This document shows, piece by piece, positions 1-5,241 of a DNA stretch of 5,551 bases. The stretch is from assembly GCA_900554625.1 (NCBI GenBank), contig USHP01000145.1:1-5551 (forward strand). The letters are read 5' to 3'. This stretch comes from an uncultured Eubacteriales bacterium (lineage in GTDB: Bacteria > Bacillota > Clostridia > Oscillospirales > Oscillospiraceae). The position numbers and the translations under genes were made by a program. Each line of letters opens with the position of its first letter. Positions within the stretch are counted from its first letter, which is position 1. The notes beneath the pieces are model-generated. The model did no database searches, was not told the DNA's origin, and worked only from the letters and a program-made list of their open reading frames with translations.

Positions 1-495
1 GGACAGGGCGCTGGCAGCGTCAATCAGCCGCTCCTCCAGCGGGTCCAGCAGGCCGCAGGGGGCCATGTCTTGCAGCCAGTCGGATAGATTCGCATCTGTG
101 ACTAGCCCATTGGCGCAGTAGGGGATCACGCCCATACCCACGGCTGTGGGAGTGTTGGGCATGATGCGGATGATGGGGATCTCCGCTCCTACAAATTCCT
201 GAATCTGGGCCAGGGTCAGACCTGCTGCCATGGTAATCAGCACAGGCTTGCGCTGGGCCAGCACCGGGGCCAGAGGGACAAGCATATCAGCCATCATGTG
301 GGGTTTTACCGCCAGGAAAATCCGTTGGCAGGACTGGGCAATGGTTTGGTTATCCCCATAGGAGATTCCCAGTTCCTCCGCCAGGGTTTTGGCCTTGCCG
401 GAGCGGTCGGAAACCAGAATGTCTTTGGTGCTGCGGCTCAGTGCCCGGGCGACAGCGCCGCCCATATTGCCGCAGCCGATAAATCCGTATTTCAT
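1..495 (-). CDS. proC: Pyrroline-5-carboxylate reductase, 5' part (cut by left edge)
   Basis: Catalyses the last step of proline synthesis, the NAD(P)H-dependent reduction of 1-pyrroline-5-carboxylate to L-proline in the cytoplasm. The visible 165 residues begin MKYGFIGCGNMGGAVARAL, a Rossmann dinucleotide-binding motif (GCGNMGGA, residues 7-14). They continue through the family's FLAVKPHMM segment (about 60-68) and the conserved IIRIMPNTPTAVG segment (about 107-119) near the end of the NAD(P)-binding domain. ProC is usually about 270 residues, so roughly the last 100, the helical dimerisation domain with the substrate site, lie outside the window. The frame is open to base 1. The start is supported by GGAGG at 501-505, five bases before the ATG; this site sits directly after the proA stop codon. 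The intergenic gap to proA is only 10 bases, so proC is the third gene of a proB-proA-proC operon. Identification is firm from motifs and context. Confidence 0.96.
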   Translation of the reverse strand, partial: MKYGFIGCGNMGGAVARALSRSTKDILVSDRSGKAKTLAEELGISYGDNQTIAQSCQRIFLAVKPHMMADMLVPLAPVLAQRKPVLITMAAGLTLAQIQEFVGAEIPIIRIMPNTPTAVGMGVIPYCANGLVTDANLSDWLQDMAPCGLLDPLEERLIDAASALS

Positions 496-505
496 AGCAG
501 CCTCC

Positions 506-1744
506 TTATCGGATATGTCCGGTGCCGTGGATGATGTACTTGTAGGTGGTCAGTTCCCGCAGACCCATGGGGCCACGGGCGTGGAGTTTCTGGGTGGAAA
601 TACCCATTTCGCAGCCCAGGCCAAATTCGCCGCCGTCGGTGAAGCGGGTGGAGGCGTTGACATAAACTGCCGCACTGTCCACCCCGGCGATGAACATCTG
701 CTCCGCCTCTTTGCTCTGGGTGACGATGGCCTCACTGTGACCGGTGGAGTGGGCGGCAATGTGGGAGACCGCTTCCTGAACACCGTCCACACATTTGACT
801 GCCAGAATGTAGTCTAGGAACTCGGTGTCAAAGTCCAGTTCTCCTGCTGCCTTGCCGGGAATGATGGCGGCGGCGGTTTCGTCCAGGCGAAGCTCCACCG
901 GATGGGTGGCATTCACTACCAGTCGGTCATGGAGCATGGGAAGGAAGGTGGGGGCGATGGCCTTGTCCACCAGCAGTACTTCTTCAGCGTTGCAAACGCT
1001 GGGACGACTGGTTTTGGCGTTTTCCACAATGTTCAGCGCCATGGACAGGTCGGCGGTTTTCTCCACATACACATGGCAGATGCCGGTGCCGGTGGCAATG
1101 CAGGGAACGGTGGCGGTGCGCACGCAGGTGTTAATCAGCCCGGCGCCGCCCCGGGGAATCAGAAGATCCACATAGCCGTTGGCGGTCATCAAAGCAGTGG
1201 CGCTGTCCCGGGAGGTATCCTGCACCAGATTCACCGCCGTTTCCGGGATGCCCTGCTGTCTCAGTCCTGCCCGGAGGGCGGTGACAATGGCGTTGGCGCT
1301 GCGGAAAGCTTCCTTGCCGCCCCTTAGGATGCAGACATTGCCGCTTTTCAGAGCCAGAGCAGCGGCGTCGCTGGTAACGTTGGGACGGCTTTCATAAATA
1401 ATGGCTACCACGCCCATGGGAACGGACACTTTCTGAATTTGCAGCCCGTCGCTGCGGGTGTGTTCTTCCCAAATTCGTCCAACCGGGTCGGGAAGTGCGG
1501 CCACCTCCCGGATGCCCTGGGCCATTGCGGCAATCCGGGAGCTTGTCAGCAGCAGCCGGTCCAGCATGACCTGGGACACGGTGCCTTTGGCCGCTTCCAG
1601 ATCCAGGGCGTTGGCACTCAGAATGGCCTGCTCCTGTTCCAGCAGGGCATCGGCCATGGCGTTGAGAGCGGCGTTTTTTTGCGCAGATGTCAGGCAGGAA
1701 ACCTGGGCTTTTGCAGCCTTGGCTTGTTCCAGCATGGTTTTCAT
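506..1744 (-). CDS. proA: Gamma-glutamyl phosphate reductase (glutamate-5-semialdehyde dehydrogenase)
   Basis: Second step of proline synthesis: NADPH-dependent reduction of L-glutamyl 5-phosphate to glutamate 5-semialdehyde, which cyclises spontaneously to pyrroline-5-carboxylate. It belongs to the aldehyde dehydrogenase fold. With the start at 1744 the protein has 412 residues, normal for the family. Visible motifs are [17 protein letters not shown] (about 108-124), the catalytic cysteine in RPSVCNAEE (Cys about 251), the family signature running from [19 protein letters not shown] (about 322-340), and the conserved C-terminal [10 protein letters not shown]...ARGPMGL stretch (about 374-395). 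An in-frame ATG two codons upstream (1750) overlaps the proB stop as ATGA, but GGGAGGA (1751-1757) directly abuts it. The ATG at 1744 sits six bases from that site and is the better start. proB lies 2 bases upstream and proC follows after 10 bases. No defect is visible. Confidence 0.97.
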   Translation of the reverse strand: MKTMLEQAKAAKAQVSCLTSAQKNAALNAMADALLEQEQAILSANALDLEAAKGTVSQVMLDRLLLTSSRIAAMAQGIREVAALPDPVGRIWEEHTRSDGLQIQKVSVPMGVVAIIYESRPNVTSDAAALALKSGNVCILRGGKEAFRSANAIVTALRAGLRQQGIPETAVNLVQDTSRDSATALMTANGYVDLLIPRGGAGLINTCVRTATVPCIATGTGICHVYVEKTADLSMALNIVENAKTSRPSVCNAEEVLLVDKAIAPTFLPMLHDRLVVNATHPVELRLDETAAAIIPGKAAGELDFDTEFLDYILAVKCVDGVQEAVSHIAAHSTGHSEAIVTQSKEAEQMFIAGVDSAAVYVNASTRFTDGGEFGLGCEMGISTQKLHARGPMGLRELTTYKYIIHGTGHIR

Positions 1745-1746
1745 AG

Positions 1747-2514
1747 TCATTCCTCCCGGGTAAAGGTTGTGCCGATATTCTGACCGTCCAGAATACGGTA
1801 GAGATTTTCCGGATCATTGCCGTTGGCGATAACCATATCGCAGCCGCAGCTCAAGCAGATTTCCGCGGCCCGCAGCTTGGTGACCATGCCGCCAGTACCC
1901 TGCTGGGAACTGCTGACTCCTGCCAGCTGGCGGACGCTGTCATCCAGCCGGGTAATCCGGTGCAGCAGCTGGGCATCGGGATGGGCATGAGGGTCGGCGG
2001 TGTAAAGACCGTCAATATCCGACAGCAGAATCAGAAGGTCCGCCCCGATGCTCTGGGCCACAATGGCGGCCAGGGTATCGTTGTCACCGATGACGATTTC
2101 TTCTGTGGCCACGGTATCGTTTTCGTTCAGGATGGGCAGCGCGCCCAGTTCCAGCAGCCGGTTCAGGGTGTTGGTGAAATTGGCGTGGCGGCGTTCATTT
2201 TGGGTGTCGTCGCCGGTAATCAGCAGCTGGGCCACGGTGTGGTGATATTCACCGAAAATCTTGTCGTAGAAATACATCAGTTCACACTGTCCCACAGCGG
2301 CGGCTGCCTGCTTGGTGGGGATATCTCCGGGCCGCTGCCGCAGACCCAGCTTGCCCACGCCCATGCCGATGGCGCCGGAGGAAACCAGAATCAGCTCGTG
2401 GCCTGCATTTTTGATGTCGCTCATGACCTTGCACAGCGCTTCTACCCGGCGAATGTTCAGGTGTCCCGTGGGGTGTGCCAGGGTGGAAGTGCCGATTTTC
2501 ACTACAATGCGCAT
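1747..2514 (-). CDS. proB: Glutamate 5-kinase, short form without PUA domain
   Basis: First committed step of proline synthesis: ATP-dependent phosphorylation of L-glutamate to L-glutamyl 5-phosphate, which is passed to ProA. Amino acid kinase fold. From the start at 2514 ([15 protein letters not shown]) the protein has 255 residues. Motifs in order: KIGTS phosphate-binding loop (about 6-10), [10 protein letters not shown] (about 43-52), LNENDTV (about 129-135), GDND (about 143-146), [13 protein letters not shown] (about 163-175) and the family signature [13 protein letters not shown] (about 206-218). The frame ends right after the kinase domain, so the C-terminal PUA domain of the E. coli-type enzyme (about 367 residues) is absent; kinase-only forms are known. 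The frame could extend to an ATG at 2550, but that codon overlaps the predicted promoter -10. The ATG at 2520 abuts the ribosome binding site, whereas 2514 has six-base spacing. First gene of the operon. Confidence 0.96.
   Translation of the reverse strand: MRIVVKIGTSTLAHPTGHLNIRRVEALCKVMSDIKNAGHELILVSSGAIGMGVGKLGLRQRPGDIPTKQAAAAVGQCELMYFYDKIFGEYHHTVAQLLITGDDTQNERRHANFTNTLNRLLELGALPILNENDTVATEEIVIGDNDTLAAIVAQSIGADLLILLSDIDGLYTADPHAHPDAQLLHRITRLDDSVRQLAGVSSSQQGTGGMVTKLRAAEICLSCGCDMVIANGNDPENLYRILDGQNIGTTFTREE
1751..1757 (-). promoter_or_regulatory. Ribosome binding site that decides the proA start
   Basis: GGGAGGA on the minus strand lies in the last codons of proB. It touches the upstream in-frame ATG (1750), leaving no spacer, and stands six bases from the next in-frame ATG (1744). 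Spacing therefore favours 1744 as the translated start. Confidence 0.75.
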
Positions 2515-2520
2515 ACGCAT

Positions 2521-2527
2521 CCCTCCC
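2521..2527 (-). promoter_or_regulatory. Ribosome binding site that decides the proB start
   Basis: GGGAGGG on the minus strand directly abuts an ATG at 2520 and is six bases from the in-frame ATG at 2514, the same layout as at proA. The protein starting at 2514 ([10 protein letters not shown]) also matches the usual glutamate 5-kinase N-terminus, which begins only a few residues before KIGTS. Confidence 0.8.
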
Positions 2528-2549
2528 GGAGAAAAAAGAATTTTCTGCA

Positions 2550-2578
2550 ATTATAGCACCGGGGTACGATAAAATAAA
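2550..2578 (-). promoter_or_regulatory. Predicted promoter of the proBAC operon
   Basis: The minus strand carries a perfect TATAAT (2555-2550). At 17 bases upstream the hexamer is only TTTATT (2578-2573), a weak -35. Transcription would begin near 2543, giving a leader of about 29 bases before the proB start. That is too short for a T-box, riboswitch or leader-peptide attenuator, so end-product control of the enzyme seems more likely than leader-mediated control. No start was measured. Confidence 0.65.
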
Positions 2579-2587
2579 GAGGAAGAC

Positions 2588-2619
2588 AAAAAAATGGGTG
2601 CCATTTGGCACCCATTTTT
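2588..2619 (-). terminator. Intrinsic terminator after the ribU-like gene
   Basis: A perfect 13-base-pair inverted repeat (arms 2590-2602 and 2607-2619, core GGGTGCC/GGCACCC) closes on a four-base loop. On the minus strand it is followed by seven T residues (2594-2588). It begins 9 bases after the stop codon of the transporter gene and separates it from the proBAC promoter. Because the outer stem is A/T, the element is nearly symmetric and could in principle also act on the plus strand, though no plus-strand gene approaches it. Confidence 0.9.
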
Positions 2620-2628
2620 GACAAAGAA

Positions 2629-3351
2629 TTATGTTCTGTGTATCCCGAACAGGGGCTTTGCCACCCGCTTGTACAGCAGCAGCGTCAGCAGGGAGATGAC
2701 AGCACCTTTGATCAGGTTTAGAGGCGCCACGCAGAGAATCACAAAGCTGGTGACGCTGTTGATACCGCCCCGGATTTCTGCACCCATGGCAAGGATGGCT
2801 TCCAGGGGGATGCCGTACAGTTCAGCAAATTTCGGCAGCAGATACACCGCATTGAAGGCGGTGCCGAAAATGGTCATGGAGAGAGTGCCCAGAATCATGC
2901 CGATGATGGCGCTGTGCTTGCTCTTGTGGGCGTGATACCAGATGGTCGCCGGCAGAACAAAGGCGCAGCCTACCACAAAGTTGGCCAGATCTCCTACAAA
3001 GGCGGTGGAGGTTCCTTTCAGCAGCAGCTTCAGCAGAATTTTCACACCTTCACAGACCACCGTAGCGCTGGGTCCTAAGTAAAAGCCGCACAGCAGCACC
3101 GGCAGTTCCGAAAAGTCCAGCTTGTAGAATTCCGGCGCAATCAGCAGCAGGGGGAAATCCAGCATGTGCAGCACGGCGGCAATGGCGGCGCAGATGCCGA
3201 TCAGGCATACCCGCCGGGCGGGGGTCACGATGCGCTTCTGGGGCAGGAACCGCTCTGCCAGATGGGCCAGCAGAGTCAGAACCACTACCAGCACCACGCA
3301 CATCAGCACAAACGTTACATTGCCCTGAAACTGCTCCCAAAGGTTTGTCAT
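2629..3351 (-). CDS. ribU: ECF transporter S component, riboflavin-specific (RibU-like)
   Basis: Membrane substrate-binding subunit of an energy-coupling factor transporter. It binds riboflavin and works with the shared EcfA/A'/T module, which is not encoded here. The 240 residues are strongly hydrophobic, with about six or seven membrane segments. Family features seen are an AxxxA pattern (Ala55-Ala59) of the kind that contacts EcfT, YKLDFSELPVLLCGFYLGP (76-94), GDLANF (120-125), FNAVYLLP (166-173) and APLNLIKGAV (209-218). From memory, the Asn and Asn-x-x-Lys positions in the last two match riboflavin-contacting residues of S. aureus RibU. The protein is longer than typical RibU (about 190-200 residues) because of an extra N-terminal hydrophobic helix (about 13-33) and a basic linker. 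The upstream FMN riboswitch supports flavin specificity strongly. GAGGTGA (3364-3358) precedes the ATG. It is a single-gene transcription unit with its own promoter and terminator. Confidence 0.92.
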   Translation of the reverse strand: MTNLWEQFQGNVTFVLMCVVLVVVLTLLAHLAERFLPQKRIVTPARRVCLIGICAAIAAVLHMLDFPLLLIAPEFYKLDFSELPVLLCGFYLGPSATVVCEGVKILLKLLLKGTSTAFVGDLANFVVGCAFVLPATIWYHAHKSKHSAIIGMILGTLSMTIFGTAFNAVYLLPKFAELYGIPLEAILAMGAEIRGGINSVTSFVILCVAPLNLIKGAVISLLTLLLYKRVAKPLFGIHRT

Positions 3352-3357
3352 AATTGG

Positions 3358-3364
3358 TCACCTC
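3358..3364 (-). promoter_or_regulatory. Ribosome binding site of the ribU-like gene
   Basis: GAGGTGA on the minus strand lies six bases before the ATG at 3351. It sits just beyond the riboswitch terminator's T-rich tail and outside its stem, so the hairpin appears to control transcription rather than mask this site directly. Confidence 0.7.
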
Positions 3365-3365
3365 G

Positions 3366-3400
3366 TAAAAAGAATACGCCCTGGGAATAGACCCAGGGCG
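3366..3400 (-). terminator. Riboswitch-controlled intrinsic terminator (expression platform)
   Basis: In transcript order, CGCCCTGGG (3400-3392), loop TCTATT, then CCCAGGGCG (3385-3377) form a nine-base-pair GC-rich stem followed by TATTCTTTTT. It lies between the FMN aptamer and the transporter start codon, the classic place for a transcriptional off-switch. The T-tract is interrupted (TATTC before five T), so termination may be partial. The 5' arm is also complementary to a segment of the aptamer's 5' strand, which would make the antiterminator. Confidence 0.85.
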
Positions 3401-3439
3401 CGAAAATAAACGCAATTGTGTGCAATACGGCACATTTGC

Positions 3440-3551
3440 GTATCTTCTTCCATCCAGACTATACTGTCGGTTCCGGAGTTGCACCGAATCAACGCCTAAG
3501 CGCTCGCGGACTATACCGCCGGTGGGGAATTGCGCCCCGCCCTGAAGATAC
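3440..3551 (-). promoter_or_regulatory. FMN riboswitch aptamer (RFN element)
   Basis: The minus strand shows the conserved RFN core. Stem P1 is GTATCTTC (3551-3544) paired with GAAGATAC (3447-3440), eight perfect pairs. In order come AGGGCGGGG with the P2 hairpin closing in TTCCCC, then ACCGGCGGTATAGTCCGCGA, a variable stem around GCGCTTAGGCG, then GATTCGGTG, GGAACCGACAGTATAGTC and TGGATG. These are the invariant blocks of the class. Such elements bind FMN and usually switch off riboflavin synthesis or uptake genes when FMN is plentiful; here the target is the ribU-like gene 88 bases downstream. A terminator lies between them, so control is probably by premature termination. Confidence 0.97.
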
Positions 3552-3567
3552 TGTTCAGTTCTCTTAC

Positions 3568-3596
3568 AAGATAGCACGGCCGTGTCCTCTTGTCAA
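3568..3596 (-). promoter_or_regulatory. Predicted promoter of the FMN riboswitch-ribU transcript
   Basis: A consensus TTGACA (3596-3591), a 17-base spacer and TATCTT (3573-3568) lie on the minus strand. The start would fall near 3561, about ten bases before the first strand of aptamer stem P1, a normal distance for a riboswitch leader. The -35 hexamer lies at the centre of an inverted repeat (3579-3607). Confidence 0.8.
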
Positions 3597-3607
3597 GAGG
3601 GCACGGC
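3579..3607. repeat. Inverted repeat spanning the ribU promoter -35 and spacer
   Basis: The arms GCCGTG-T-CCTCTT (3579-3591) and AAGAGG-G-CACGGC (3595-3607) are complementary at 12 of 13 positions around a three-base centre. The dyad covers the whole -35 hexamer and part of the spacer. In addition GCACGGC occurs twice in direct orientation (3574-3580 and 3601-3607), and CACGGCCGTG (3575-3584) is a perfect palindrome between -35 and -10. No T-tract follows in either direction, so it is not a normal terminator. It could be an operator; no binding protein can be named. Confidence 0.6.
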
Positions 3608-3625
3608 TGTAGTAGAATAAAAACG

Positions 3626-3667
3626 AAAAAGCCCCAAACCATCCCAAATGTTGGGACAGTCTGGGGC
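3626..3667 (-). terminator. Intrinsic terminator of the DUF4830-like gene
   Basis: On the minus strand a long hairpin (arms 3667-3651 and 3647-3631) has 17 consecutive pairs, a few of them G-U, with GCCCCA/TGGGGC at the base and TCCCAA/TTGGGA next to a three-base loop. Five T residues (3630-3626) follow. It begins seven bases past the stop codon at 3675 and isolates this gene from the riboswitch promoter downstream. Confidence 0.9.
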
Positions 3668-3674
3668 GCAGATA

Positions 3675-4250
3675 TCAGCGGGCGGTATCCGGATTTCCGG
3701 TGGTCTGGGGTACGGTAGTGGCGGCAGTTGTGCCGGTAGGAGCCGTGGTTGCCGCTGTAGGTGCCGGTGCAGTGGTGGCAGAGGTGCCGGACTGAGGCAT
3801 TTTGAAGCCGCGAATGTGCCCCTTTGCCGCAGTATCCGTTACATCACCGCCGATGATCTCATTTTTGTATACCAGCACCGTGGCGTACACCGGTTCGCTG
3901 GCGCCGGGGTAGTTGTTGAGTTGGTAGACATAACGCATCACGCTTTTCCCGGCGTATTTGCTCAGATCGTAGCCCTGGCTTTTTTGCAGCTGGTTGTAGC
4001 GGTCGAATGCTTCGCTGGTTTCCTGGGGAATTTTCACCTGGCTGGATTGTACCGGGGAAGTGGTCACATCCCAGCCGAAGGTTTTTAAGAATTCCACCCG
4101 GGCGTCGTTGCTGCTGGCAGCAGCGGGAGCGGCGGTCTGGGTAGAATCGCCGCCGCCCAGCAGCAGAATCAGCGACAGAACCAGCGCGGCCACTGCTGCC
4201 AGTGCCAGCATGATTTTTTTCATATCGACCTTTGCGGTCATAACCATCAT
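3675..4250 (-). CDS. Membrane-anchored DUF4830-like protein of unknown function
   Basis: With the start at 4250 the protein has 191 residues. A short basic N-terminus (MMVMTAKVDMKK) is followed by one hydrophobic helix (about 13-32), then a linker rich in Ala/Ser, a compact domain (about 51-152) and a low-complexity tail of Thr, Ala and Pro (about 153-191). The domain contains VEFLKTFGWDV, a YNQLQKSQGYDLSKYAGK block, YVYQLNNYP and VYATVLVYKNEIIGGDV. I recognise this as resembling the clostridial DUF4830 family, by memory and not by search. The helix has no lipobox and no obvious signal peptidase site, so a single-pass anchor with the domain outside the cell is likely. AGGAGGGA (4265-4258) stands seven bases before the ATG at 4250 and rules out the longer frame from 4274, whose extra codons contain the site itself. 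Single gene with its own terminator, divergent from the rsuA-like gene. Function unknown. Confidence 0.85.
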   Translation of the reverse strand: MMVMTAKVDMKKIMLALAAVAALVLSLILLLGGGDSTQTAAPAAASSNDARVEFLKTFGWDVTTSPVQSSQVKIPQETSEAFDRYNQLQKSQGYDLSKYAGKSVMRYVYQLNNYPGASEPVYATVLVYKNEIIGGDVTDTAAKGHIRGFKMPQSGTSATTAPAPTAATTAPTGTTAATTVPQTTGNPDTAR

Positions 4251-4257
4251 AGATTGA

Positions 4258-4265
4258 TCCCTCCT
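4258..4265 (-). promoter_or_regulatory. Ribosome binding site that decides the DUF4830-like start
   Basis: AGGAGGGA on the minus strand lies inside the extended open frame that begins at 4274. It is seven bases from the tandem ATG-ATG at 4250/4247, so translation most likely begins there and not at 4274. Confidence 0.8.
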
Positions 4266-4322
4266 GTTTTCCATCGGTGCTACAGCCTATGCCGGGAGGG
4301 ACGAGGATAGAACGGAGGACGT

Positions 4323-5024
4323 ATGCAGCGATTGGACAAATTCCTGTGCGACAGCGGGGCAGGCACCCGCAGCCAGGTGAAGCTCATTCTGAGAGCCGGA
4401 CGGGTGGCGGTGGATGGCCAGCCGGAAAAGGACGGCAGCCGGAAAATTGACCCGGAAAGCCAGAACATTACCCTGGACGGGGAAGTGCTGGGAGGAAAAT
4501 ACCGGGCAGTCTTTCTGATGAACAAGCCGGCGGGCTACGTTACCGCTACGGAAGACCCCAGAGAACCGACGGTAATGGAGCTTCTGCCCCAGGACATCCG
4601 GTATCTGGATCTGAAGCCCGTGGGGCGGCTGGACAAGGCCACAGAGGGGCTGCTGCTGTTTACCAATGACGGAGACCTTCTGCACCGGCTGATCTCCCCG
4701 AAAAATCAGGTGCCCAAGGTCTATTATGCCCGCCATGAGGGGCAGGCGGGGGGAGAAGATGTCCGGGCCTTCCGGGAAGGGCTGGTTCTGGGGGACGGAA
4801 CCCGGTGCCTCAGTGCCAAGCTGGAACCTTTGGGGCCGGGAGAGAGCCGGATTACCATCTGCGAAGGCAAATATCACCAGGTTCGCCGGATGATGGCCAG
4901 CCGGAATATGACGGTATTGTACCTGGAGCGGCAGCAGGAAGGGCAGCTTACTTTGGGAGAACTGCCCAGAGGAAGCCTGCGCCAGCTGACCGAGCAGGAG
5001 ATTCAGAAGTTGGAGCAGCTGTAA
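4323..5024 (+). CDS. rsuA: RsuA-family rRNA pseudouridine synthase
   Basis: Converts a specific uridine in ribosomal RNA to pseudouridine. Within the RsuA/RluB/E/F family the closest resemblance is to RsuA, which modifies U516 (E. coli numbering) of 16S rRNA, but the exact target cannot be proved from sequence. The 233 residues match RsuA in length. An N-terminal S4 RNA-binding domain (about 1-60, MQRLDKFLCDSGAGTRSQVK...GRVAVDG) is followed by the catalytic domain: FLMNKPAGYVTA (64-75), PVGRLDKATEGLLLFTNDG (99-117) with catalytic Asp104, and the late EGKYHQVRRM motif (181-190). GGAGG at 4314-4318 lies four bases before the ATG, a short but usable spacing. It is divergent from the DUF4830-like gene, with only 72 bases between the two starts. 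I could not pick out a convincing promoter there, nor an intrinsic terminator after the stop. Confidence 0.93.
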   Translation: MQRLDKFLCDSGAGTRSQVKLILRAGRVAVDGQPEKDGSRKIDPESQNITLDGEVLGGKYRAVFLMNKPAGYVTATEDPREPTVMELLPQDIRYLDLKPVGRLDKATEGLLLFTNDGDLLHRLISPKNQVPKVYYARHEGQAGGEDVRAFREGLVLGDGTRCLSAKLEPLGPGESRITICEGKYHQVRRMMASRNMTVLYLERQQEGQLTLGELPRGSLRQLTEQEIQKLEQL

Positions 5025-5122
5025 TGAGGGCTGTCAGTCCTTCCTGTCGGTCAATTTGCTGGTAATTTTCCCCTGATTTTCCGATGGAGCAGGGCTACAG
5101 TGGGAATATTACCTAAAAATCA

Positions 5123-5147
5123 TGACATATTTTGCAGTAAAATGTCA
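5123..5147. repeat. Imperfect inverted repeat upstream of the regulator promoter
   Basis: TGACATATTTT (5123-5133) and AAAATGTCA (5139-5147) are complementary apart from a two-base AT insertion in the left arm, around the five-base centre GCAGT. The element ends eight bases before the predicted -35 of the downstream gene, where an activator or autoregulator could bind. No T-tract follows, and it starts about 100 bases after the rsuA stop, so it is a poor terminator candidate. Confidence 0.4.
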
Positions 5148-5155
5148 AAAGGTAC

Positions 5156-5184
5156 TTGCAATATGCGCAAAAGCTGTGTATAAT
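5156..5184 (+). promoter_or_regulatory. Predicted promoter of the right-edge regulator gene
   Basis: TTGCAA (5156-5161), a 17-base spacer and a perfect TATAAT (5179-5184) lie on the plus strand. The start would be near 5191, leaving a leader of about 50 bases. The surrounding 5105-5240 is markedly richer in A and T than the flanking genes, as expected for a promoter region. Confidence 0.8.
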
Positions 5185-5201
5185 GAAAACGCAAATTTGT
5201 G

Positions 5202-5213
5202 AAATGCGCATTT
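5202..5213. repeat. Perfect 12-base palindrome in the regulator gene leader
   Basis: AAATGCGCATTT is its own reverse complement and lies about 11-22 bases downstream of the predicted transcription start. A second perfect palindrome, CAAATTTG (5192-5199), sits just before it. ATGCGCA also recurs at 5163-5169, between -35 and -10. This is a plausible operator arrangement; the binding protein is unknown. Confidence 0.5.
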
Positions 5214-5241
5214 ATGCAAGATACTAAGGAGTGACAGAAAG

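Noticed and set aside
389..1327. Plus-strand open frames antisense to proA and proC (for example 389-817 and 902-1327)
   Set aside because: They lie opposite genes with complete conserved motifs, have Gly/Ala/Val-rich compositions typical of antisense GC-rich codons, and lack family motifs.
2515..2550. N-terminal extension of ProB from an ATG at 2550
   Set aside because: The ATG overlaps the predicted -10 box, the added residues (MQKILFSPGG...) are not family-like, and the extension would contain the ribosome binding site.
1960..2556. 198-residue plus-strand open frame antisense to proB
   Set aside because: It lies opposite an intact glutamate 5-kinase, and its translation is low-complexity Gly/Gln/Val-rich sequence with no recognisable domain.
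2521..2590. T-box or proline-responsive attenuator ahead of proB
   Set aside because: Only about 29 bases separate the predicted transcription start from the proB start, and no T-box core or terminator/antiterminator pair is present.
3050..3577. Minus-strand open frame across the riboswitch and the start of ribU
   Set aside because: It runs through the FMN aptamer and terminator and is in a different frame from the clear transporter gene.
4266..4322. Promoters for the divergent DUF4830-like and rsuA-like genes
   Set aside because: Fragments such as TATGCC and TATCCT occur, but none pairs with a good -35 at proper spacing, so I did not call them.
4287..4877. 196-residue minus-strand open frame antisense to the rsuA-like gene
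   Set aside because: The plus strand encodes a full RsuA-family protein with its catalytic motif; the antisense translation has no motif.
5025..5104. Intrinsic terminator after the rsuA-like gene
   Set aside because: The stretch has T-rich pieces, but I found no stable GC-rich stem followed by a T-tract.
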